From Hypericum androsaemum (taxonomy: Eukaryota; Streptophyta; Magnoliopsida; Malpighiales; Hypericaceae): a stretch of 64,000 nt of DNA. Numbering within the stretch: position 1 is the stretch's first letter; every line of letters starts with the position of its first letter. This document shows, in pieces, positions 27,501 to 40,319 of the stretch. The stretch spans positions 836,001 to 900,000 of the forward strand of contig OZ023192.1 in the NCBI GenBank assembly GCA_963995505.1, read 5' to 3'. The notes beneath the pieces were generated by a model that worked only from the letters and a program-made list of their open reading frames with translations, did not search any database and had not been told where the DNA came from. Made by a program: the position numbers and the translations under genes.

Positions 27501-30500
27501 TTGCCTCATTCTTCGTCAAATTGTTTGACTCAATTTTTGCCAAATTCTTCACTTCATTCTTCGCCTCAATCTTTGCCAAATTCTCCGCCAAATTGTTCAC
27601 CTCATTCTTCGCCTAAATCTTTGCCTCATTCGTCGCCTCAATCTTCGCAAAATTCTTCGCCTCAATCTTCGCCAAATTCTTCACCAAATTTGTTCGTCTC
27701 AATCTTTGGCTCATTCTTTGCCTTAATCTTTTCCAAATTCGTTGCCCAATATTTTGCCAAATTATTCACCTCAATCTTTGACAAATTCTTCGCCTCAATC
27801 TTTGACAAATTCTTCGCCTCAATCTTTGATTCATTCTTCGCCTCAATCTTTGCAAATTCCTTGCTTCGATCTTGGTCAAATTCTTTGTCAAATTCTTCAC
27901 CTTAATCTTCGACTCATTCTTCGCCTCAATCTTTGCCAAATTCTTTACCTCGATCTTCGCCAAATTCTTTGCCTCGATCTTCGCCAAATTCTTTGCCTCG
28001 ATCTTCGCCAAATTCTTTGCCTCGATCTTCGCCAAATTCTTTGTCTCGATCTTCGCCAAATTCTTTGCCTTGATCTTTGCCAAATTCTTTGCCTCGATCT
28101 TCACCAAATTCTTTGCCTCAATCTTTGCATTTTTTTGCCTCAATCTTTGCCTCATACTCTACCTCAATCTTCGCAAAATTCATCGCCTCAATCTTTGCCA
28201 AATTTGTTCGCCTCTATCTTTGCCAAATTATTCGCCAAATTCTTCGGCAAATTCTTTGCCTCAAACTTCGCCAAATTCTTCTCCAATTTCTTCACCACAA
28301 TCTGCACCTCATTCTTCGCCAAATTCTTTGCCTCATTCTTTGCCATTTTATTTTCCTCAATCTTCGCCTCAATTTTGTCAAATTCTTCGACAAATTTTTT
28401 GCCTTATTGTTCGCCATATTCTTCGCCAAATTCTTTTCTCCATTCTTTGCCTCAATCTTCGCCAAGTTCTTTGCCTCAATCTTTGCCAAATTCTTCGCCT
28501 CATTCTTCGCCTCAATCTTTGCCAAATTCTTTTCCTCAATCTTCGCCTCATTCTTTGCCTCAATCTTTGCCTCATTTTTTGCCTCTTTATTCACCTCATT
28601 CTTCGCCTCAATCTTCACATCATTCTTCGCCAAATTCTTCACCTCATTTTTCACCCAATTCTTCGCCTCAATCATTGCCAAATTTTTTGCCAAATTCTTC
28701 ACCTCAATCCTCGCCAAATTCTTCTCCATATTGTTCACCTCATTTTTCACCAAACTCTTTGCCTCAATCTTTGCCAAATTTTTTACCTCAATCTTCGCAA
28801 AATGCTTCACCTCATTCTTCACCAAATTCTTCGCCTCAATCTCTGTCAAATTCTTCGCCTCATTTTTTTCCAAATTCTTCACCTCAATCTTTTCCACAAT
28901 CTTAGCCAAATTCTTTGCCTCATTCTTTGCCTTACTCTTCGACAAATTTTTTGCCTCATTCTTTGCCTTACTCTTCGCCAAATTTTTTGCCTCAATCTTT
29001 GCCAAATTCTTGGACAAATTCTTTACCTCTATTTTTGCCAAATTCTATGATTTATTCTTTGCCTCATTCTTCGCCTCAATCTTTGCAAAATTCCTTACCT
29101 CAATCTTGGTCAAATTCATTGACTCAATCTTCGCCACAACCTTCGTCAAATTCTTTGCCTCATTCATCACATCAATCTTCACCAAATTCTTCGCCTCAAT
29201 CTTTGCCAAATTCATCGCCACAATCTTCACCTCAATCTTCACTAAATTCTTTGCCTGATTCTTTGTCTCAATCTTCGCCAATTTCTTCGCCTTAATCTTT
29301 GCCTCGTTCTTCGCCTCAATCTTTGCCACATTTATTACCTCAATCTTCGCCTCATTCTTAGCCAAATTCTTTGCCAAATTTGTTAGCCTTAATCTTTGCC
29401 AATTCTTCGCCTCAATCTTAGCCAAATTCTTCACCTCAATCTTCGTCAATTTCCTCACCTCAATCTGCATCAAATTCTTCACCTCATTCTTCGCCAAATT
29501 CTTTGCCTCATTCTTCGGATTAATTTTGCCAAATTCTTCGCCAAATTCTTTGTCTCATTGTTTGCCAAATTCTTTGCCGCAATCTTTGCCAAATTCTTTG
29601 CCTCATTCTTTGCCTCAATCTTTGCCAATTTTTTTGCCTAAATCTTTTCCAAATTCTTCGCCTCAATCTTTGCCTTATTGTTTGCCTCAATCTTTGCCAA
29701 ATTATTTGCCTCAATCTTTGCCAATTTCTTTGCCTCATTCGTCGCGAAATTCTTTGCCTCATTCGTCGCCTCTATCCTTGCCAAATTTTTTGTCTCATTC
29801 TTCGCCAAATTCTTCGCCTCATTCCTCACCAAATTTTTTGCCTGAATCATCGCCAAATTCTTCGCCTCAATCTTTGCCTCATTGTTTGCCAAATTCTTCA
29901 CCTCAATCTTTGTCAATTTCTTCACCTCAATCTCTGTCTCATTATTCGCCACAATCTTTGCAAAATTCTTTGCCTTATTCTTGAAATTTTTTGCCTCAAT
30001 CTTCGCCGAATTCTTTGCCTCAATCGTTGCCAAATTTGTCGCCAAATTCTTTGCCTCAATCTTTGCCAAATTCTTCGCCTCAAACTTTACCAAATTCTTT
30101 CCTAAATTCTTAGCCTCATTCTTAGCCTCAATCTTCGCCTCATTCTACGCCTCATTCTTTGCCAAATTCTTCGCCTCATTCTTTGCCAAATTCTTTGCCT
30201 CATTCTATTCTTTGCCAAATTATTCGCCTGAATCTTTGCCAAATTCTTTGCCTCAATCTTGGCCAAATTCTTCACCAAATTCTTTGCATTATTCTTCGCT
30301 AAATTCTTCGCCTCAATCTTTGCCTCATTTATCGTCAAATTGTTTGGCTTTTTGCCAAATTCTTCAACTCATTCTTCGCCTCAATCTTTCCCAAATTCTC
30401 CTCCAAATTCTTCACCTTATTCTTCTCCAAATTTTTTGCCTTAACCTTTGCCTCAATCTTCGCAAAATTCTTCGCCTCAATCTTCGCCAAATTCTTTACC

Positions 30501-30987
30501 AAATTTGTTCGTCTCAATCTTTGGCTCATTCTTTGCCTTAATCTTTTCCAAATTCGTTGCCAAATATTTTTTCAAATTATTCGCCTCATTCTTTGTCTCA
30601 ATCTTTGCCTCAATGTTCGACTCATTCTTCGCCTCAATCTTCGCAAATTTCTTGCCTCTATCTTGGTCAAATTCTTCGCCTTAATCTTCGACTCATTCTT
30701 CGCATCAATCTTTACCAAATTCTTTGCCTCGATCTTCGCCAAATTCTTTGCCTCGATCTTCGCCAAATTCTTTGCCTTAATCTTTGCCTAAAATTTTGCC
30801 TCATTCTTTGCCTCAATCTTCCCCAATTTTTTTGCCTCAATCTATGCCTCATTCTCTACCTCAATCTTCGCCAAATTTGTTCGCCTCAATCTTTACCAAA
30901 TTCTTCGGCAAATTCTTTGCCTCAACCTTCGGAAAATTCTTCTCCAATTTCTTCACCTCAATCTGCACCTCATTCTTCGCCAAATTC
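21578..30987. repeat. 12-bp minisatellite mega-array, segment B
   Basis: The array resumes in the same units and orientation, so segments A and B were continuous before the insertion. Higher-order structure is visible. The words GCCTCAAACTTTACC at 27306 and 30077, and TATTC-junction units at 27407 and 30202, mark a block of about 2.8 kb. A cluster of CTCGATCTTCGCC units at 27955-28105 is a local homogenised patch. Long frames occur on both strands over the same bases (for example 27742-29258), so none is a credible gene. Confidence 0.95.
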
Positions 30988-33900
30988 TGTAATACCCTGA
31001 CAATATAAGATGACTTGGTTAGATTTAAACAAGTGTACTAAGTCATTTGATAAGATAAATATACTATATTGGAAAATAGAAATACAAATTAGTCATTAAG
31101 AAATTATAGAAATGTGGTTAGATATAATTTGGTACTGGATATTAACTGATAAGAAGTAATAAGAGTATTTTAAAAAAAATAAAAAAAAGAGAATCGTGAC
31201 AATTATTAAATTGGCCACGAAGACATGTCTATTAGAAGGCATATCCATCAATTAAAATGGACGAGAAGCATAAGTTAAGAGGGTTCCAAGTAAAAGAAAA
31301 GATAACCAAAAAAAAAATTAAACGTGGCAATAATAAAGGATAAGGACCGTGGAAATTAAAAGAGGATTAGTTAGATAAGAGGTTCTCAAGGTCTACGGAA
31401 ACAATTAAAAATAATTAGACAACTAGGGATAAAATGAAAGAGGGATGTCACTGAAATTGGATAACTTCATAAAGCAAAGATAAACAAGAAATAAAATAAT
31501 TAAAAAAAGGGGAGTGAAACGTTGATGAAGTAGAGTATTGACACCAAACAAAATAAGAGATAAAAGGAAAAAAGTAAGAGGAGGTGAAGGATTATAAATC
31601 GGTGGCATGCCTAGAAATGGCTCAGTTTCCACCGAACCAGTAAAATAAAAGGAGAAATTTTGAGGACAAAATAAAAAGAGAAGTTAAGCGCTAGTGAATA
31701 GAAGGCCAATAAAGAAAATTAAAGAAAAGAAGTTACTAAAGTCGAGAAGATTGTCGCCAGCTTTGGTAAGTTAATTAAGTTGAAACACTTTTGTATTTGG
31801 TTGATATAATAAGATGAACTTAGCAAGACGAGAAGTTGATATACAGATTACTAAGAAATGAGTTACGGATACTTGGAGAGATAATTAGATTAAATGTAGA
31901 AGTACACTAAACAAAAAGAAAAGGAATAAGAGGAAGGGTTAAAAGAAGTTAACCGAGAACACTTAACAATAAGGTAACTAAAATTTAATAAATTTGATGG
32001 ATACAGACTTGGTACTTTCATGATAAGTTGGATTAGGTGTTGTAATTATTGATAGCCAAAAATAATATATTAGAAGAAGTTATTCAATTTGGAAGAAGAT
32101 TTAATAGGATAATAAGGATCATAAGAATCAGGAAACGAAGATTAGAGTGATATAGAGTAGTGGATGAAGAAATTAGTAACTATATATAGTGGTTGTAAAT
32201 CGGATGAAATTAATTATGTGAAGGTAAATGGTTTTTCTGTTTAGGTGGGAAAAACAGATTTATAATATATTAGAAGCTAAAAAGAATGAAAGAACCGATG
32301 GAAAGGATATTGAAATTGAGAAGCTATATGTACTGTGATATGATTGAAATAGAGAAATGGATATTGATTGGGGCAGGTTTGATATTGAATCGCAATTGCA
32401 ATTGATCGTACGTTGAAGAATCTTTGGACAATACATTGTAAGGGGAGAAATTGAATTAAAGGAACCAACTAAATTATTAAAATAACTAATTGACAAGGTG
32501 GACCGAGAAGGAGAAAACTAATCTACTTAGTCGAATACATATTGTTCACTAAAGAGGAAAAGATTAAAAGGTATTAATGGAACTAAAAAACAAGTGTTGT
32601 TTTCTTAGTTTATGGGAGAAAAATATGATTTGGAATATGACAGGTTTTGGAATACATACCATGAAGCTTTGGAAGAATATTTTGTGAATATTCGAGAGGT
32701 TCGACGATCCGAGATTATTTGACATGCCGAAATCGGTAAACAAATAATATGTGACTCGTCCTTTCTTTGACGCACTCTATTTATTTGTCATGATATTTTT
32801 TAGTACATATTGTGCATCTGCCATATGAAGATGTGAGATTATGATATGTGAATATTTAGTTAATTTGAACCATTCGAGGCATTCGATATATTTGTTCGGT
32901 TTAAAGCTTATGGATTTGTGTGATATGAAGATTTATTTGATATGGTTATGTTTGGGTTTGGTACGGTCTGATTATGTCTGGAATTGGTACGATCTTGTTA
33001 TGTTTGGTTTTGGTACGATATGGCTACAGTTGCATCTGGTACGATATGATTATGTATGTTATGGATTTGATATGATATGGTTGCCTACGGCGGGCAGAAC
33101 TATTTGGCCGATGAGGTTGGTCTGATATAATATGGTTGCCTACGGCGGGTAGAACTATTTGGCCGATGAGGTTGGTCTGATATGATATGGTTGCCTATGG
33201 CGGGCAGAACTATTTGGCCGATGAGGTATGTCTGATATGATATGGTTGCCTATGGCGGGCAGAACTATTTGGCCGATGAGGTTGGTCTGATATGATATGG
33301 TTGCCTACGGTGGGCATAACTATTTGGCTGAGGAGGTTGGTTGATGATGTCGCCTTTGAGATATGGTATTCTCGTGTTGGAGAGGGAGTGACACGATTTA
33401 GATGCTGCCGAATATTCGTCCAGTGCTATGATTTAATTTTGGAATTATGTGTTCATATGTCAAATTACGTGACGGTATGGGACGTCGCGTAGTTTGCTCA
33501 TGTTTCTATGTCTTTGTGATTATATGTTAATATTTTTTTTATCTCGTAAGTATGACTTTATGATACTGTACATGTCTGCATGATTCAATTACCATTTTAG
33601 TGATATGCATGTGTTAGGTATATTTGTGCATTGAATGGCTAAATAAATTGTGATGCATATGTTATTTGTTTACGGGGTGTTCCAAAACACTCACCCCCCT
33701 CTCACCAGTTTTGCAGAAATTCGTACACGAGTTGTGTTGGTCCGGAAATCTATTCTGATCGTGTTCAGTCCACTTTGTTCTTCAGGAGTGGTCTTGGGGT
33801 CTCTGGTTTGTATTTTTCTCTTTGATCTAGAAGCTCCGTAGTTACACAATTTATTTTGATCTTGGGATAAATGCAAAGAATAATTACCAACTTGAATTTG

Positions 33901-34015
33901 TAAACATGTATGATTTGTAAAGTTAAAATACGTTTGAGGCTGGCTAGACTCATTATCTTTTGTAAACGGATTAGGGCCTAGCGCAGGTCACTGACCATCG
34001 ATTTCGGTTGTGACA
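30988..34015 (+). mobile_element. Solo LTR related to the LARD-like element, inserted in the array
   Basis: Begins TGTAATACCCTGAC and ends GGTTGTGACA, the same termini as the 2.68-kb LTRs but on the plus strand. It also shares an interior stretch: 33650-33841 corresponds to the minus strand of 12448-12642. Length is 3028 bp. Flanks are AATTC (30983-30987) and AATTA (34016-34020), a 4 of 5 match for a duplication. No interior, primer site or second LTR is present, so it is a solo LTR left by recombination. It is clearly diverged from the other LTRs, so it is a different subfamily or older. Frames at 31423-32496 and 32841-33492 carry no domain. Confidence 0.85.
33071..33345 (+). repeat. 55-bp tandem repeat, five copies, within the solo LTR
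   Basis: TTGCCTA begins at 33081, 33136, 33191, 33246 and 33301, an exact 55-bp spacing. Each unit contains GCGGGCAGAACTATTTGGCC or a close variant. The other LTRs hold a single related stretch (minus strand near 13000-13100), so the expansion is specific to this copy and accounts for much of its extra length. Confidence 0.9.
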
Positions 34016-37000
34016 AATTATTTGCCTCATTCTTCGCCATTTTATTCGCCTCAATCTTCGCCTCAATTTCATCAAATTCTTCGCCAAATTCATCGCCTCA
34101 TTGTTTGCTATATTCTTCGCTTCAATCTTTGCCAAATTCTTTGCCTCAATCTTTGCCAAATTCCTTGCCTCAATCTTCAACAAATTTTTTGCCTCAATCT
34201 TCAGCTCATTCTTCGCCTCAATCTTTGCCAAATTCTTTTCCTCAATCTTCGCCTCAATCTTGGCCTCATTCTTCGCCAAATTCTTTGCCTCTTTCTTCAC
34301 CTCATTCTTCGCCTCAATCTTCGCCTCATTCTTCGACAAATTCTTTACCTCAATCTTTGTCAAATTCATCGCCAATTTCTTCGCCTCAATCTTTGCCAAA
34401 TTCTTCGCGTCAATCTTTGCCAAATTCTTCGCATCATTCTTCGCCAAATTCTTTGCCTCAATTTTCACCCAATTCTTCGCCTCAATCCTTGCCAAATATT
34501 TTGCCAAATTCTTCACCTCATTCTTCACAAAATTCTTCTCCATATTCTTCACCTCATTTTTCAAAAAATTCTTTGCCTCAATCTTCGCCTCAATCATCGC
34601 CAAATTTTTTCCCTCATTCTTCACCAAATTCTTCGCCTCAAACTTTGCCAAATTCTTCGCCTCATGCTTCTCCAAATTCTTCACCTCAATCTTTGCCACA
34701 ATCTTTTCCAAATTCTTTGCCTTACTCTTCTCCAATTTTTTTTCCTCAATCTTTGCCCAATTCTTTACCTCGATTGTCGCCAAATTCTTTGCTTCATTCT
34801 TTGCCTCACTCTTCGCAAAATTCCTTGCCTCAATCTTGGTCAAATTCTTTGACTCAATCTTTGCCTCAATCTTTGCCTCAATCTTCGTAAAATTCTTTGC
34901 CTCATTCATCACATCAATCTTCGCAAAATTCTTCGCCTCAATCTTTGCCAAATTCATCGCCGCAATCTTCACCTCAATATTCGCCAAATTCTTTGCTTGA
35001 TTTTTTGTCTCAATCTTCACCAATTTCTTTGCCTCGTTCTTCGCCTCAATCTTTGCCACATTCATCGCCTCAATTTTTGCCTCATTCTTTGCCAAATTCT
35101 TCGCCAAATTTGTTAGCCTTAATCTTTGCCAAATTCTTCGCCTCAATCTTAGCCAAATTCTTCACATCAATCTGCGCCAATTTTTTCACCTCAATCTGCA
35201 TCAAATTCTTCGCTTCATTCTTTGCCAAATTCTTCGCCTCATTCTTCAGATCAATTTTGCAAAATTCTTCGCCTCATTCTTTGCCTCAATCTTTGCCTAA
35301 ATCTTTGCCAAATTCTTCACCAAATTCTTTGCCTCAATCTTCGCCTTATTATTTGCCTCAAACTTTGCCAAATTATTTGCCTCAATCTTTGCCAAATTCT
35401 TTGCCTCATTCATCGCGAAATTCTTTGCCTCATTCGTCGCCTCTATCCTTGCCAAATTTTTTGCCTCATTTTTCTCTAAATTCTTCGTCTCAATGTTCGC
35501 CAAATTCTTTGCCTCATTCATTGCCAAATTATCGCCTCATTCCTCATCGAATTTTTTGCCTCAATCATCGCCAAATTTTTTGCCTTAATCTTCGCCTCAT
35601 TGTTTACCAAATTCTTCGCCTCAATCTTTGCCAATTTTTTCACCTCAATCTCCGCCTCATTATTCGCCGTAATCTTTGTCAAATTCTTCGCCTCAATCTT
35701 CGCCAAATTCTTTTCCTCAATCTTTGCCAAATTTGTCGCCAAATTCTTTACCTCAATCTTAGCCAAATTCTTTGCCAAACTCTTCCCCTCATTCTCTGCC
35801 AAATTATTTGCCTCAATCATCTCCTCATTCTTTGCCTCAATCTTCGTCAAATTATTTGCCTCAATCTTCGCCAAATTCTTAGCCTCATTTTTGCCAAATT
35901 CTCCACCTCAATCATCTTCTAATTCTTTGCCTCAGTCTTCGCCAAATTCTTTGCCTCATTCTTCGCCAAATTCTCCCCCTCAATCATCTGCAAATTCTTT
36001 GCCTCAATCTTTACCTCATTCTTCGCCTCAATCTTCGCCAAATTCTTTTCCTCAATCTTTTCCAAATTCTTCGCCTCATTCTTTGCCTCATTCTTTGTCT
36101 CATTTTTTGCCAAATTTTTTTCCTCAATCTTTGCCAAATTCTTCGCCTCAAACTTTACCAAATTCTTTCCTAAATTCATCACCTCATTCTACGCCTCATT
36201 CTTTACCAAATTCTTTGCTTCATTCTTTACCTCAATCATTGCCAAATTTGTCGACACATTCTTCGCCAAATTTTTCGCCTCAATCTATTCTTCGCCAAAT
36301 TGTTCGCTTGAATCTTTGCCAAATTCTTTGCATCAATCTTGACCAAATTCTTTGCCTTATTCATCGCTAAATTCTTCGCCTCATTCTTCGTCAAATTCTT
36401 CACAAAATTATTTGATTCAATTTTTGCCTCATTCTTCACCCCATTCTTCGCAAAATTCTTTGCCTCAATCTTTGCCGAATTCTCTGCCAAATGTTTCACC
36501 TTATTCTTTGCCAAATTTTTCGCCTTAATCTTTGCCTCATTCTTTGTCTCAATCTTCGCAAAATTCTTCGCCTCAATCTTCGCCAAATTCTTTACCAAAT
36601 TTGTTCATCTCAATCTTCGCCTCATTCTTCGCCTCAATCTTTTCCAAATTCATTGCCAAATACTTCGCGAAATTATTCGCCTCATTCTTTGCCTCAATCT
36701 TTGCCAAATTCTTCGCCTCAATCTTCGCAAAATTCTTTGCCTCATTCTTATCCTCAATCTTTGCCTAATTCTTCGCTTAATTCTTCGCCTCATTCTTCGC
36801 CTCAATCTTTCCCTCAATCTTCGCCAAATTCTTTGCCTCATTCTTCGCCAAATACTTCACCTCAATCTTTGCCAAATTCTTCACCAAATTCTTTACCTCG
36901 ATCTTTGCCTCATTCTTTGCCTCAATCTTCGACCAATTCTTCGCCTCAATCTTCCCAAAATTTCTTGCTTCAATCTTGGTCAAATCTTCGCCAAATTCTT

Positions 37001-40000
37001 CGCCTTAATCTTTGACTCATTCTTCGCCTCAATCTTCGCCAAATTCTTTGCCTCATTCATCATCTCAATCTTCGCCAAATTTTTTGCCTCAATCTTCGCC
37101 AATTTCTTCGCCTCAATCTTTGTCTCATTCTTCGCCTCAATCTTTGCCTCATTCTTCGCCTCAATCTTTGCCTCATTCTTTGCCTCATTCCTCACCTCAA
37201 TCTTTGCCAAATCCTTCGCCAAATTTGTTCGTCTCAATCTTTGCCAATTTTTTGCCAAATTATTTGCCTCAATTTGTGCCAATTTATTCGCCAATTTTTT
37301 TGCCTCAATCTGTACCTCATTCTTCGCCAAATTCTTTGCCTCATTCTTCGAATCAATCTTCGCCAAATTCTTTTCCTCATTCTTTGCTTCAATCTTCGCT
37401 AAATTCTTTTCCTCATTCTTTGCCATAATATTCCCCAAATTATTTGCCTCAATCTTCGCCAGATTCTTTTCCTCAACCTTTGCCTCATTCTTCGCCTAAA
37501 TATTCGCCTCATTCTTTGCCAAATTCTTTGTCTCTTTCTTCAGCTCATTCTTTACCTCAATCTTTGCCAAATTTTTAACCACATTCTTCGCCTCAATCTT
37601 CGCCTCAATCTTTGCCAATTCTTTGCCTCGATCTTTGTCAAATTCTTCGTCTCAATCTTTGCCTCATTCTTCGCATCATTCTTCGCAAAATTCTTCGCCT
37701 CAATCTCGTCTCATTCTTCGCCTCAATGTTTGCCAAATTCTTCGTCAAATTCTTCACCAAATTCTTCTCCCAATTCTTCGCCTCAATCCTCGCCAAATTC
37801 TTTACCTCATTCTTCGCCTCAATCTTCGCCAAATTCTTCATCATATTCTTCGCCAAATTCTTCATCATATTCTTCGCCTCATTCTTCACCAAATTCTTTG
37901 CCTCAATCTTCACCTCAATCTTTGCCAAATTTTTTGCCTCAATTTTTGCCAAATTCTTCACCTCAGTCTTTGCCAAATTTTTTGTCTCAATCTTTGCAAA
38001 ATTCTTCACCTCATTCTTCAAAAAATTATTTGCCTCAAACTTTGCCCAAATATTCGCCTCACTCTTTGACAAATTTTTTGCCTCACTCTTTGCCAAATTT
38101 TTTGCCTCAATCTTTGCCAAATTCTTCGCCTCATTCCTAGCCAAATTATTGGCCTCAATCTTCGCCTCAACCTTCGCCAAATTCTTCGCCTCAATCTTTG
38201 CCAAATTCTTCGCCTCAATCTTTTCCTAATTCTTTGCCAAATTCTTCGCCTCAAACTTCGCAAAATTCTTCGCTTCAATCATCGCCAAATTCTTTTCCAA
38301 ATTTGTTCGTCTCAATCTTTGCCTCAATCTTCGCTTCATTCTTCGCCTCAATCTTTGCCTCAATCTTTGACAAATTCGATGCCAAATTCTTTGCCAAATT
38401 TTTTCCCTCAATCTGCGCCAAATTCTTCACCTCATTCTTTGCCGAATTATTTGCCTAATTCTTCGCCACAATCTTTGCCTCATTATTCACCACATTCTTC
38501 GCCTCATTATTCGCCACAATCTTCGCCAAATTTTTCCCCGCATTCTTTGGCAAATTCTTCGCCTCAATCTTTGCCGAATTCTTGGCCTCAATCTTTGCCA
38601 AATTTTTTTCCTCATTCTTCACCTCATTCTTCTCCAAATTCTTCACCTCATTCTTGCCCAAATTCTTCGCCTCAATCTTTGCCAAATTCTTCGCCTCAAC
38701 ATTCTTGCCCAAATTTTTTGCCTCATTTTTTGCCAAATTCTTCGCCTTGATCTTCATCTCAATCTTCGCCGAATTCTTTGCATTAATCTTCGCCAAATTC
38801 TTTGCCTCATTCTTCATCTTAATCTTTCTCAAATTCTTCACCTCATTCTTCGCCAAATTCTTCTCCTCAATCTTCGGCAAATTCTTCCCCTAAATATTTT
38901 CCAAACTCTTCGCCTTATTCTTCGCCAAATTCTTCACCTCATTCTTCGACAAATTCTTTGCCTCATTTTTACCAAATTCTTTGTCTCAATCTTCGCCAAT
39001 TTCGACACCAAATTCTTCGTCAAATTCTTCACCAAATTCTTCGCTAAATTCTTTGCCTTATTCTTTGCCAAATTCTTCGCTTCAATCTTTGCCTCATTCT
39101 TCACCTTAATCTCTGCCAAATTCTTTGCCAAGTTTGTTCGCCTCATTCTTCGCTTCAAACTTTACCAAATTCTTCGCCAAACTATTCGCCTTAATCTTTG
39201 CCAATTTCTTTGCCGTAATCTGTGCCAAATTCTTCGCCACATTCTTCGCCTCAATCTTTCCAAATTGTTCACCTCATTCTTCGTCTCATTTTTTGCCAAA
39301 TTCTTCGCCTCGTTCTTTTTCAAATTCTTCACCTCAATATTCGTCTCAATCTTCGCCACATTCTTTACCTCACTCATCCCCAAATTCTCCACCAAAATCT
39401 TCGCCAAATTCTTCGCCTCAATCTTCGCCAAATTCTTCACCTCATTCTTTGTAAAATTCTCTTCCTCAATCTTCACCAAATTCTACGCCTCAATCTTTGC
39501 CAAATTCTCTGCCTAATTCTTCACCAAATTCTCTGTCTCATTCTTCACCAAATTATTTGCCTCACTCATCGCCAAATTCTTTGCTTCAATCTTCGCAAAA
39601 AATTTTGCCTCAATCTTTGCCAAATTTTTTGCCTCATTCTTCGTCAAATTCTTTGCCTCAATCTTTGCCAAATTCTTCGCCTCATCCTTTGCCAAATTTT
39701 TTGGCTCATTACTCGCCAAATTCTTCGTCTCATCCTCTGCGAAATTCTTCGGCTCATTCCTCGCCTTATTCTTCGCCTTATTCTTTGCCAAATTCTTCGC
39801 CTCAGTCTTCGCCTCATTCTTCATCTCAATTTTTGCCAAATTCTTCACCTCAATCTTCGACAAATTATTCGCCTCGATCTTCGATAAATTCTTTGCCTCG
39901 ATCTTCGCCTCAATCTTTGCAAATTTCGTCGCCTCAATCTTCGCCACATTCTTCGCCAAATTCTTTGCCTCATTCTTCACCTCAATCTTCGCCAAATTTT

Positions 40001-40254
40001 ATGCCTCACTCTTCGCCAAATTGGTCTCCAAATTCTTTGCCTCAATCTTCGCCAAATTCTTCACCTCATTCTTCGCCATATTCTTCGTCTCAATCATTGC
40101 CTCATTCTTTGCCTCAATCATCGCCTCATTCTTTGCCTCAATCTTCGTCGAATTCTTCACCTCAATCTTCGCCTCAATCTTCGCCAAATTCTTCACCTCA
40201 ATCTTTGCCTCATTCTTCGCCTCAATCTTTGCCAAATTCTTCGCCTCATTCTTT
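34016..40254. repeat. 12-bp minisatellite mega-array, segment C
   Basis: Continuation of the array beyond the solo LTR, same unit and orientation. It carries the rest of higher-order block 2 and a further block: the GCCTCAAACTTTACC marker recurs at 36145 and the TATTC junction at 36282. The region CTTGGTCAAATCTTCGCC near 36972 matches 27868 and 30662. It ends abruptly in CATTCTTTGATATAATC and passes into unrelated AT-rich repeats. Confidence 0.95.
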
Positions 40255-40319
40255 GATATAATCGGGCACGTTCGGAGTTGGAAAAACTCTATATATATAT
40301 TCTTATTTTTAGTGTATTA

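Noticed and set aside
33971..35146. Minus-strand 391-codon Ala/Lys/Asn-rich ORF as an LEA or ice-binding-like protein
   Set aside because: It overlaps long plus-strand frames, runs from array sequence into the solo LTR end, and the NLAK/IEAK pattern is simply the array read in that phase.
6412..40254. CRISPR-like array
   Set aside because: There are no unique spacers between conserved repeats, and the rest of the window is plant nuclear DNA.
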